Positions 25,063 through 32,578 of a stretch of DNA of 34,581 nt are shown here, in pieces. Made by a program: the position numbers and the translations under genes. The stretch is from Bacteroidota bacterium (lineage in GTDB: Bacteria; Bacteroidota; Bacteroidia; AKYH767-A; JABDAW01), in contig JABDAW010000012.1 of NCBI GenBank assembly GCA_013288905.1, positions 1-34,581 on the forward strand, written 5' to 3'. The notes beneath the pieces were generated by a model. The model was not told the origin of the DNA, ran no database searches, and was given only the letters and a program-made list of their open reading frames with translations. Numbering within the stretch: the stretch's first letter is position 1; each line of letters opens with the position of its first letter.

Positions 25063-25321
25063 TTCCCGGAATCATTTAATGAATTCCCGATGCCGGAAAT
25101 TGGTTTCTTGGCTCCGGATAACGAAAAAGCGGTACCGGGAAATGGATTTCCGGTACCGGAAAATGTAATTCCGGTGTCGGGAAATGAAAAAACACTTTTA
25201 AGAAATGTAATTCCGGTGTCGGGAAATGAAAAAACACTTTTAAGAAATGTATTTCCGGTATCGGGAAATGAAAAAGCACTTTTGAGAAATGTATTTCCGG
25301 TACCGGAAATACATTTTCCGG
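25063..25321. repeat. Palindromic array with 21/42-bp period
   Basis: TTCCGG-type cores start at 25148, 25169, 25211, 25253, 25295 and 25316, with steps of 21, 42, 42, 42 and 21. Degenerate cores continue the same phase leftward to about 25066. The two clean cores are perfect palindromes: TTTCCGGTACCGGAAA (25147-25162), and a 30-base palindrome at 25287-25316 with the same centre. Their centres are 147 bases (7 x 21) apart. Intervening cores read TTCCGGTGTCGGGAA. The second half of each 42-bp unit is an A-rich GAAAAAACACTTTTAAGA segment. Both strands stay open for 125-166 codons because the period is a multiple of three. I do not accept these as genes. Confidence 0.92.
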
Positions 25322-25611
25322 TCTGCGTTTTCAGCTTAAAAAAGGTATTTCCAAGCGTAAACTGACCTATTCCCCAAGATTTCAACTGGGAAAACAGCGC
25401 AACAGATACTATACTATAAGGAGTGCGACTCAATTCCATAATTCGAGGGTCTTAGCCTGTGGCATCGGAAAGGGAACCCTCAAAACTGGAAGATTGGACA
25501 GCGAACTTTTACTTACTATTGATGTGAAATTTTTCATCGCTGCAAACATACATAAAATAATGTTAATGGAATTTGGGGTATTCCAACAAAAAGAAAATTC
25601 TTTGTGGCATT

Positions 25612-25868
25612 CCAAAAATAACTAATAACTCAACCGTCACACTCTTCCCCAACCCCGCCACTACTACCATCACCCTTCATTCCACAATGTCAATTATCAA
25701 TTGTCAATTGAAGACGTTCTTGGGAATAAAATCTACCAACAATTCATCACTAATAACTCATCACTCACAACTCAAATAGATGTCTCCACATGGAGCGAAG
25801 GGGTCTATTTCTATAATCTGATCAGCAATGTCGGCAGCATAAGAGGAAAGTTTGTTGTGCAGAAGTAA
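25612..25868 (+). pseudogene. Remnant of a T9SS C-terminal sorting domain
   Basis: Translated pieces form a type A sorting domain split across two frames: STVTLFPNPATTTITLHST in one, then SIEDVLGNKIYQQFITNNS and DVSTWSEGVYFYNLISN, ending GKFVVQK and a stop, in another. The frame changes near 25688-25712, inside a short TCAATTATCAATTGTCAATTG repeat. A second simple repeat (ATCACTAATAACTCATCACT type, about 25745-25773) lies within the domain. The body of the exported protein is missing. This is the 3' end of a decayed T9SS cargo gene. Confidence 0.75.
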
Positions 25869-25959
25869 TTCCCTTGTTTCATAGCCCATCACAGGATATT
25901 TTAAATGACTTTTTGTTTGAAATAATGAATGTATTATTAGCAATTTTTCACAAAATAAA

Positions 25960-25991
25960 TTTGTCTGAATAAATAATATTCTCTAATTTTG
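25960..25991 (+). promoter_or_regulatory. Full Bacteroidota promoter for the Cys-rich lipoprotein
   Basis: TTTG (25960-25963), a 20-base spacer, and TAATTTTG (25984-25991) match the Bacteroidota consensus. The ATG of the next gene is 63 bases further on. Confidence 0.75.
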
Positions 25992-26054
25992 CACCCGAAA
26001 AAAATCGAAGGAATTAAACACTAAATATTTTAAAACTTATCAAAACTTATTATA

Positions 26055-26429
26055 ATGAGAAATACTAAATTAATGGTCGTGTCGGTAATCTTTTTAACAC
26101 TTTTTCTTAACGGTTCAGGATGCGGTTCAGATGCTAAATCCCCTGCATTTGCTGATACCCCTGAAGGCAAAGCATTCGCTGCCTGCATGGATAAATGTAA
26201 TGAACAGTGGATGTCTGACACCCTTGAATGGAAAAATAAAAAGTGTGAGATTGATAAAATTTATTCATCTAATAATATAATAGTACCTGAATCCGACCTG
26301 AAAAAAAAGCTGCGTGATGGCGAGAAAGCGGATGCTTATGTGAAGTGTTCACTATTATATTATGACAAACTCAATGAAATTCATAAATGCCAACAAGCGT
26401 GTGTGAATGATTTATTGGGAAGAAAGTAA
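26055..26429 (+). CDS. Cys-rich lipoprotein, 124 aa
   Basis: The signal ends in a lipobox-like GSGC (predicted lipid-attached Cys23) after MVVSVIFLTLFLNG. The mature part is mainly helical and has paired cysteines: CMDKC, a single Cys in KKCEID, another in YVKCSLL, and CQQAC near the end. CxxxC pairs at each end of two helices suggest a disulphide-pinned helical hairpin of the CHCH type, by appearance only. I do not know the family. It has its own good promoter and is followed directly by an octamer array, so it is probably monocistronic. Confidence 0.8.
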   Translation: MRNTKLMVVSVIFLTLFLNGSGCGSDAKSPAFADTPEGKAFAACMDKCNEQWMSDTLEWKNKKCEIDKIYSSNNIIVPESDLKKKLRDGEKADAYVKCSLLYYDKLNEIHKCQQACVNDLLGRK

Positions 26430-26430
26430 G

Positions 26431-26560
26431 GTATAAAGTTATAAAGGTATAAAGGAATAGGGGTATAAAGGAATAAAGTTCTTTATACTATATTCCTTTA
26501 TACCCCTATTCCCTATACCTTTATACCCCTATTCCCTATTATACCTTTATACCCTATCCC
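26431..26560. repeat. Second inverted array of 8-bp repeats
   Basis: From 26431 the plus strand reads GTATAAAG, TTATAAAG, GTATAAAG, GAATAGGG, GTATAAAG and GAATAAAG. At about 26480 the strand switches (AAAG-TT-CTTT) and the complementary octamers CTTTATAC, CCCTATTC and CCTATACC run to about 26560. The element begins one base after a stop codon. It has the same design as 1025-1180 with different unit order, so it is a dispersed element type rather than chance. Confidence 0.85.
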
Positions 26561-26725
26561 CTCTTTCCTCTTTCTCAAATTGCAAGTCCCCTTTTCAAAA
26601 TGATATTGGAAAGAGGCATGAAAGCCGCTCATCTAACTATAAAAGCAATTTTAACAGTTAGGGTATAATATTTGGTTTCTTGTTTTTGATATGTTTAAGA
26701 CTAACAAATATTAAGAATTAAGGCT

Positions 26726-26881
26726 ATGGGAAATTTACTTTATCTGATCGCTGTAATCCTCATCATATTTTGGGTAATCGGCTTCGTAGGTTATAACTTA
26801 GGCGGGCTAATCCACATTCTGCTAGTGATAGCACTTATCGCCATCTTGTTGAGAATAATCCAGGGAAGAAATCCCTTGTGA
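26726..26881 (+). CDS. Lmo0937-family small membrane protein, 51 aa
   Basis: MGNLLYLIAVILIIFWVIGF, then GYNLGGLIHILLVIALIAIL and a short RIIQGRNPL tail, give two membrane helices. This is the pattern of the lmo0937 family of small membrane proteins, often seen with envelope-stress genes. It is the first gene of a four-gene run (gaps of 38, 25 and 64 bases) that also encodes a coiled-coil lipoprotein, a DUF3943 barrel and a PAP2 phosphatase. It is too short for many gene finders. Confidence 0.8.
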   Translation: MGNLLYLIAVILIIFWVIGFVGYNLGGLIHILLVIALIAILLRIIQGRNPL

Positions 26882-26919
26882 ATCTAAAATATCTAATAAC
26901 CAAAAATAATTTAAAGACT

Positions 26920-27390
26920 ATGAAAAGTTTATTTAATCTATTGGTAATTTTAACGATTGTTGCTGTGATAATAGCGGTAACGATGGTTGCCGGATGTAAT
27001 TCTCCGGAACAGAAAGTAGAAAACGCTCAGGAAAACTTGAACAAAGCCGAGCAAGACCTCACCAAAAAGCAGGTGGATTCAGCGAATGATTACCAGGTGA
27101 TGAAGACCTACTGGGAGAATCAGATGAATGACAACGAACGAAAAATCGAAGAACTTCAAACCGAGAAATCGGATAAGAAAGTTGAAGTCGAGAAGAGTTA
27201 CAATGCAAAGATCGCTGACCTCCGCCGACAAAATGACGAGATGAGAACGAAGATGAATAACTATCAATACAGCACCGCAGATACCAAATGGAATGAATTC
27301 AAAGATGGTTTTAATAAAGATATGAAGAAGCTCGGCGATGACATTACCGATCTCAAAGATAAGATCGCCAAGAAGATAAAGAAGGATTAA
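26920..27390 (+). CDS. Coiled-coil lipoprotein, 156 aa
   Basis: The signal MKSLFNLLVILTIVAVIIAV ends at a VAGC lipobox (Cys26). The mature protein is almost entirely charged helix with heptad character (KVENAQENLNKAEQDLTKKQ; ERKIEELQTEKSDKKVEVEK; FKDGFNKDMKKLGDDITDLK) and ends KIAKKIKKD. The first stretch is reminiscent of Lpp-like or YtxH-like envelope helices. The ATG at 26920 is chosen over the GTG at 26878 because that one overlaps the previous stop and lacks a signal. It probably spans or tethers within the periplasm, by inference. Confidence 0.85.
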   Translation: MKSLFNLLVILTIVAVIIAVTMVAGCNSPEQKVENAQENLNKAEQDLTKKQVDSANDYQVMKTYWENQMNDNERKIEELQTEKSDKKVEVEKSYNAKIADLRRQNDEMRTKMNNYQYSTADTKWNEFKDGFNKDMKKLGDDITDLKDKIAKKIKKD

Positions 27391-27415
27391 GATAAGCAAT
27401 TAAAAATGCCAGATC

Positions 27416-29053
27416 ATGAAAAGGATTTATGTAACGATGTTGATTCTGTCATTGGTCAATATATCAGGCGTGGCGGCACAAATGGATACTACCACTCCTG
27501 TTAATGCTGATACTATTGTCCCTTCAAATTTTGATATTAATCCTGACTTTCAATTGATGCGGATGGGCTTGATGACTGATTCGAGTGATGTGATAAAAGG
27601 TGGTGGTAAATATACCTTATATGGCGACATCCCGAATGACGATACGGCATATAATAAACGATGGTCATTATGGTATCCCCTTGCTGGTGGCATTGTTGAA
27701 AGCATCTTATTAAATTTAACCGATGAGCTTGTTCTTAATTATTCATGGTCTAAGGTCAATTATTATTCCTGGAAAAGGAACCTGAATGCAGGTCCAATAT
27801 GGGGCAATGGATGGTGGTGGGATGAAGGCAGGTTTGGCAATGGCTATCTTTTGCATCCCATAACCGGTGCTGCCGATTTTAATTTCGCTCGTGCCAGCGG
27901 ATATAACTTTTGGGCATCTGCTCCCTTTGTTTTAGTCCAATCTTATGCCTGGAAAATATTCGGAGAGAATGGCAAGCCGGAGCGCAACAGCGTGATCGTT
28001 ACCACGCTTGGCGGCATCGGTCTTGGTGAATTATTGTATCGTATAAGTTCTAATATTTTAGATGATCGAACCACTGGTACGGAAAGATTTTGGCGCGAGA
28101 CACTGGCGTTTCTTGCTGATCCTGCAAGAGGCGTTACGCGTATGCTTCAGGGAAAAACATGGCGGACAACTGATAGGGAAGTTTATCAGAAAGAGCCATT
28201 GACAGTGGGTTTGATGGCAGGTGTAAGGGAATTAAATAATGGAGTGAATATAGGGACAGGTACTGTTAATCCTACCATCAATTTGCAATTGGATTATGGC
28301 GATCCCTTTGAAGACAAGTCAAGGAAGCCTTTTGATTTATTCAAGGTTCGTGCAGAATGTAATTTCGGTGTCGGTAGAAAGATCGTTGATAACCTTGTGG
28401 GCTATGGAATCTTGACCGGAACCAACCGTCAATATGGCACTGATCTGGACGTTCTTTACGGCTTGTTTCTTGGTTATGATTATTGGGATAACAATGAATT
28501 TGAATTAGGAACTCAAAGCGTTACCGCAGGTATTATGACTCGTTGGGATCTATCTAAAAACAATAATCTTTATACCAAACTTCATTTCGGCATCGTGCCA
28601 TTTGCCGCCAACAGTACGGTCTTTACGCCTGATACTTCGCAATTCAGAGACTATGATTATTGCTATGGATTGCAGTCGCAGTTTGAAACCACGCTCAATC
28701 TTGGGCATTACATCAGCTTCACCATTGCGGATTATGTCTATTACTTGCATACATTCAATGCCCCCGAACCTGATTCCATTGCCGCACTGGGAGAGCTTGT
28801 ATCGCATGATGTTCAATACCCTGTCAATGGCAATAATCTCACCGATATATTCCGACCAAATATCACCGTTACCATTACCGGGAATTTGAGAATTACCTTT
28901 GAACAAATGGTGTATTATACATTGGATACTTCTCCCGATTTCCCTACCATTCACCGCAAACAAACACAGCAAAGAGTTTTCCTTACCTATAATATAAAAG
29001 ACTACCACAAGGGTGAAAGACCTGATAATGCAGCGAAGAAAACCACCAATTAA
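27416..29053 (+). CDS. DUF3943 outer-membrane barrel protein, 545 aa
   Basis: A signal peptide (MKRIYVTMLILSLVNISGVAAQ) leads into a DUF3943-like domain. This contains LLHPITGAADFNFARASGYN, FWASAPFVLVQSYAWKIFGE, and VTTLGGIGLGELLYRISSNI. Barrel strands fill the second half, such as FRITFEQ-type and QTQQRVFLTYNIKDY. The last dozen residues (KGERPDNAAKKTTN) are a hydrophilic extension past the final strand. The function of DUF3943 is unknown. Pairing with a PAP2 phosphatase downstream suggests a role in outer-membrane lipid or lipid A modification, but that is an inference from context. Confidence 0.85.
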   Translation: MKRIYVTMLILSLVNISGVAAQMDTTTPVNADTIVPSNFDINPDFQLMRMGLMTDSSDVIKGGGKYTLYGDIPNDDTAYNKRWSLWYPLAGGIVESILLNLTDELVLNYSWSKVNYYSWKRNLNAGPIWGNGWWWDEGRFGNGYLLHPITGAADFNFARASGYNFWASAPFVLVQSYAWKIFGENGKPERNSVIVTTLGGIGLGELLYRISSNILDDRTTGTERFWRETLAFLADPARGVTRMLQGKTWRTTDREVYQKEPLTVGLMAGVRELNNGVNIGTGTVNPTINLQLDYGDPFEDKSRKPFDLFKVRAECNFGVGRKIVDNLVGYGILTGTNRQYGTDLDVLYGLFLGYDYWDNNEFELGTQSVTAGIMTRWDLSKNNNLYTKLHFGIVPFAANSTVFTPDTSQFRDYDYCYGLQSQFETTLNLGHYISFTIADYVYYLHTFNAPEPDSIAALGELVSHDVQYPVNGNNLTDIFRPNITVTITGNLRITFEQMVYYTLDTSPDFPTIHRKQTQQRVFLTYNIKDYHKGERPDNAAKKTTN

Positions 29054-29117
29054 TTGCGCAAAAATGAACCTTAATATAAATATATTTTCAATATTATTAA
29101 TCAAAAATTTAATCACA

Positions 29118-30005
29118 ATGAAAACTAAAATCCTTATATCATTCTTAGTAATGATAGCTTGCGAAGCCACGGTATTCGCCCAGAATGAATCACCAACCTC
29201 TTTCCAGATCAAGATGGAGAACTATGAATTAAGCAACAAACTTGCCGACATGAATTACATTCCATCTGCTAATAAAAATGAAGATTTCAGAACTTCTATT
29301 ACCGGAGCTAAATTGGAACTTGACAGTCCGCTAATCCCTGTTGATACCAATTACAGAGTTCCTGAACACTTCAAAACGCGCTTACCACAAGCCTTGTATG
29401 TCCCTGCCATCATGATTGCATGGGGTGCTTCAGTAATTGGTAATGGCGGGCTTTACAGCAGCCAGAAGGCAAAAACAGATCTCTTGAATTTCACAAAAGG
29501 CAAGGGCGGTCCTGTGGATAATTATCTATTATTGTCGCCCTATGTCGAGTTCGGCGTGCTCCTTTTATTAAAGGTAAAATGCAACAGCGATTTCATCAAT
29601 TCTATCCTGCTGATAGCGAAGTCTGAAATATTAATGCTCGCCATCATAGAGCCGATGAAATACATCACCCATGAGCAAAGACCCGACAAAAGTGACTATC
29701 TTTCCATGCCTTCCGGTCACACCGCCGAAGCCTTTTGTGCGGCGACAATTGTCTATCGGGAGTATCGTTATTTAAGCCCCTGGTATGGAATATGTGCCTA
29801 TACGCTTGCCACGACTGTCGGGGTATTCCGCATGGTGAACGACAAACATTGGGAGAGCGATGTCTTTATTGGCGGCGGCATCGGAATGGCATGCACCAAT
29901 ATAGTATATGCCACCCATCAGCATCGTTGGGGACGCAATGGCGTTTGTTTTTCGCCCATGTATGATGGCAAGAACAAGGGTGCCACAATGGCTTTTAGTT
30001 TTTAA
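29118..30005 (+). CDS. PAP2-family lipid phosphatase
   Basis: PAP2 enzymes remove phosphate from lipids such as lipid A, phosphatidate or undecaprenyl-PP, with the active site facing the periplasm. The 295-residue product has a signal or anchor (MKTKILISFLVMIACEATVFAQ) and the three motifs: K181-x6-R188-P189 (KYITHEQRP), PSGH at 198-201, and R238-x5-H244-x3-D248 (RMVNDKHWESD). The serine that normally precedes the arginine in motif 3 (SRxxxxxH) is Phe237 here. All charged catalytic residues remain. The ATG at 29118 is preferred over the longer frame to 29013, which overlaps the previous gene. It is the last gene of the envelope operon. Confidence 0.92.
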   Translation: MKTKILISFLVMIACEATVFAQNESPTSFQIKMENYELSNKLADMNYIPSANKNEDFRTSITGAKLELDSPLIPVDTNYRVPEHFKTRLPQALYVPAIMIAWGASVIGNGGLYSSQKAKTDLLNFTKGKGGPVDNYLLLSPYVEFGVLLLLKVKCNSDFINSILLIAKSEILMLAIIEPMKYITHEQRPDKSDYLSMPSGHTAEAFCAATIVYREYRYLSPWYGICAYTLATTVGVFRMVNDKHWESDVFIGGGIGMACTNIVYATHQHRWGRNGVCFSPMYDGKNKGATMAFSF

Positions 30006-30179
30006 CATTAATCGAAGAACTTTTGGAAGGATTGAAATCAAGGTTATTTGCTCTCCAAAACAATAGTTTGATATTATCTTCACATTCTAAGGTATTTTAT
30101 GACATTCAAGGCTCCAAATTTGTATTAAAAGGGCTTCATCCGAACTTGAATTTCATAAAAATAATTTCTTAAAATACTT

Positions 30180-30480
30180 TCGGGGTGCCTAAATACGCCA
30201 AAATGTCTGTTAAGCCTCATTCAGGCATGCTTATGTCAAGCAAAACAGTTATTGGATGCCATTCAGGCGCGCCTAAGTCCTATTTTATAGACGTTGAAGA
30301 GAAGTTAAGGCACGCCTAATGCTCTATAAATAATTGTTTGGCGATACTAAGGCATGCCTAACAGCCATCCAAGGCATGTTGAGTCTAAGTCAGGCACTCC
30401 TAAAAGCGATTTTATAAATATTTATAAAGTTGGCGGAGTTATTTTATAAGCCAGCCTTTCAGGCAAATATCCTTTGCAAA
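30180..30480. repeat. Palindromic array with 42-bp period (AGGCATGCCTAA cores)
   Basis: Cores related to AGGCATGCCTAA start at 30180, 30222, 30264, 30307, 30349, 30371 and 30391. Steps are 42, 42, 43, 42, 22 and 20, and the last two sum to 42. AGGCGCGCCT (30265-30274) and AGGCATGCCT (30350-30359) are perfect palindromes. Between cores the sequence is not conserved. An 18-base perfect palindrome, TTTATAAATATTTATAAA, follows at 30411-30428, and weaker GGC words continue to about 30480. No open frame spans the array. The rest of the 30006-30661 gap holds no gene that I can see. Confidence 0.85.
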
Positions 30481-30661
30481 GTTTTCTATCTGATAAATCA
30501 GCCAAAGCGCAAAGTTTGATAAGAACTTTTTGCACATTAGCTTCTTGGAAGGAATTGATTTCCCTCCCTGATATTGTCTTTAGTTAATCTTGTGAATATG
30601 TTTTCAATTTTATGTAATTTTACATCCATAAAAATACCTGTAGAATTCATAACTAAACAAG

Positions 30662-32125
30662 ATGGAAAATCTAAGCAAAATAGTAAAGAAATTAAGCGAT
30701 AAAGAGTATCAGCATCTTCTGGAATTGGTTTCGGGAAACAAGAGGAATAAACCCTTCCATGTCTTGGAATATATTCGGACAGAGACTTTTGATGAAGAGT
30801 ATTTGATTCAGAAATTAGACATCAATCAAAATGCTTATTACACCCTGAAATCAAGGCTTTTGGATAAAGTGGCGATTGCCCTTGCCCATAAACCGATCAA
30901 TGCTATTAAAGAAAAAGTTGCAAATGTGAGTGTCTCCATTTTTCAGGATGACAGATCCCTTACCATTAAATATTTAAAGGATCTCGAAAAGGAATTATTG
31001 GAATATGATTTATCAAATGAATTGATAGTTGTATATAAGGCATTGGCAAGGCACTATCTTTACGAACCGGAAGAATATGAAAAATATGACTTGCTTTATA
31101 ACAAACATGTTGCCTACTCATTAGCGATGGAAAAAGCGGAAGATTTGTTGCTGATGTTTATCCGCAATGTTGGAAATTTCAGGCTTTCAAGAACCCAGGA
31201 AGATTTTGAAAAGATACTAAGAATCAGAAGGGAAATGTATAACATAACCGAGATGTTTACCTCCCATCGTTTGTTCGTTCTGAATAATATTATAAGCATC
31301 TATTACCAATGTCTTTTCTCTGGAAACACTGCTGAACTGAAAGACAAGGAAATGGAAATCGAGGGTATCTTGAAGGAGTTCGAAACAATCTTTAATAAAT
31401 ACCATCTGGATGCTTTTTATCAGAACCGAAAACCATTGATTGACCTGATGTTTGTGCTCTATTATTACTCTATCGGAAGTATTGCAAGGGGTAATGTTTA
31501 TTATAAATCGGTTAAGGCTCAATTGCCTGAAATCATAGGCAAACATTCTTATACTTTTTATATAGTTATGCTGTTAAGATCCAAATTGGAAAAGTATTAT
31601 TTTGATGGAAACCTAGAAGACCTGAAAGATGTGAACTCCCTTCTGGAATCAGATTTTGAGATTGATGAAATAGAAATTTATCATCGTGTAAGATATAGTT
31701 TATTTTTGTCTTACATTAAGTTTTTTGAAAAAGATTACCATAGTGTAGAAAAGATTGTCAAAGAACTGAAAATACAATTGACAAATCGTCAATTCATGCA
31801 AGGCTGCCTCGAATGTCAATTGCTTTTATGTTTAATTTATTCTCTTCTTGGCGATGAAGAAAAACGAAAAAAAGCAATAGGAAGCCTCGAACGTCAATTG
31901 GACTTGGATAAACCTGAAAATAAAAATATTTATCTATTTATAAAATTCCTCAAACACATTACGAAGCACGGTGATTATGAGAGAAGATTAAAAAGCAGCA
32001 AGGAAATTTATGAAGAATATTGCAAAATTAATCATGGCATAAATGAAGTCCTAAAATACATAAAGATTGATGAGGATATGATGCTGCAATTAGCCGGTCA
32101 AGGCAGCAAAAAGGCTTCACATTAA
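30662..32125 (+). CDS. Unrecognised all-helical protein, 487 aa
   Basis: The sequence is helical from end to end with no signal or membrane segment. It starts MENLSKIVKKLSDKEYQHLL and includes an N-terminal helix-turn-helix-like stretch (IQKLDINQNAYYTLKSRLLD). Repeated aromatic/Leu helix pairs, such as YYKSVKAQLPEIIGKHSYTF and FLSYIKFFEKDYHSVEKIVK, suggest a TPR-like solenoid. A cytoplasmic scaffold or a regulator with an N-terminal DNA-binding part is possible. No family name is offered. It stands alone between the 42-bp-period array and a terminator. Confidence 0.82.
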   Translation: MENLSKIVKKLSDKEYQHLLELVSGNKRNKPFHVLEYIRTETFDEEYLIQKLDINQNAYYTLKSRLLDKVAIALAHKPINAIKEKVANVSVSIFQDDRSLTIKYLKDLEKELLEYDLSNELIVVYKALARHYLYEPEEYEKYDLLYNKHVAYSLAMEKAEDLLLMFIRNVGNFRLSRTQEDFEKILRIRREMYNITEMFTSHRLFVLNNIISIYYQCLFSGNTAELKDKEMEIEGILKEFETIFNKYHLDAFYQNRKPLIDLMFVLYYYSIGSIARGNVYYKSVKAQLPEIIGKHSYTFYIVMLLRSKLEKYYFDGNLEDLKDVNSLLESDFEIDEIEIYHRVRYSLFLSYIKFFEKDYHSVEKIVKELKIQLTNRQFMQGCLECQLLLCLIYSLLGDEEKRKKAIGSLERQLDLDKPENKNIYLFIKFLKHITKHGDYERRLKSSKEIYEEYCKINHGINEVLKYIKIDEDMMLQLAGQGSKKASH

Positions 32126-32137
32126 ATCAAAAAAGAA

Positions 32138-32183
32138 GCCACGCATATCACGAAATGAAATTTATATTCGTGATATGTGTGGC
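32138..32183. terminator. Hairpin between convergent genes
   Basis: GCCACGCATATCACGAA (from 32138) pairs with the reverse complement ending at 32183, with a single G-T wobble. A-rich and T-rich flanks on either side make it usable in both directions. Confidence 0.8.
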
Positions 32184-32198
32184 TTTTGTTTCTTCTTC

Positions 32199-32558
32199 TT
32201 ATTTCTGAATCTGACTAAACTTATAAAGGTTCATCAAGGGTTTCTTGGCGTGAATTTTTATCTTGCCAAGAATGCAAATATTTTTACCTTCTAAGGTGTG
32301 CAAATCATAAGGAGATTTCTTTCTTAATTCATCCGAAATAAAGACACTGAAGTTCTCATTGGGACTTCTGTCTCCAAATTCAAGATAGACAGAATAAGTT
32401 TCGTTTTTCCTTACGAAATGTACTTCCTTAACCACACCGCAAACAGTTATGCTGTCATTAATATGCTTTGCAGCGTCTTCAGGGGCAAGGGTTTGAGCAT
32501 CACTTATAATTGTTGAGAAAACAATGGTAATAATAATTGAAAATAAAATAGCTTTCAT
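32199..32558 (-). CDS. Exported OB-fold-like protein, 119 aa
   Basis: A signal peptide (MKAILFSIIITIVFSTIISDAQ) precedes a small strand-rich domain: ITVCGVVKEVHFVRKNETYS, VYLEFGDRSPNENFSVFIS, and GKNICILGKIKIHAKKPLMN. Strand order and the VCGVV...ICILGKI pattern resemble OB-fold proteins of the nucleic-acid-binding-like superfamily, some of which are periplasmic. Its function is unknown. It lies 20 bases downstream of nusB and probably shares its transcript. Confidence 0.82.
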   Translation of the reverse strand: MKAILFSIIITIVFSTIISDAQTLAPEDAAKHINDSITVCGVVKEVHFVRKNETYSVYLEFGDRSPNENFSVFISDELRKKSPYDLHTLEGKNICILGKIKIHAKKPLMNLYKFSQIQK

Positions 32559-32578
32559 ATTTAATAATTATATATAGT

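Noticed and set aside
24939-25439. 166-codon minus and 125-codon plus frames across the 25-kb array
   Set aside because: Both are open only because the repeat period is a multiple of three. The two strands cannot both be selected as protein here, and neither resembles a known family.
28550-29212. 220-codon minus-strand frame
   Set aside because: It is a shadow of the DUF3943 barrel gene, whose plus-strand product has a signal peptide and family motifs.
30180-30480. CRISPR-like regular spacing of a short repeat
   Set aside because: The repeat is about 12 bases and degenerate, spacers are about 30 bases, two steps are half-length, and there are no cas genes in the window.
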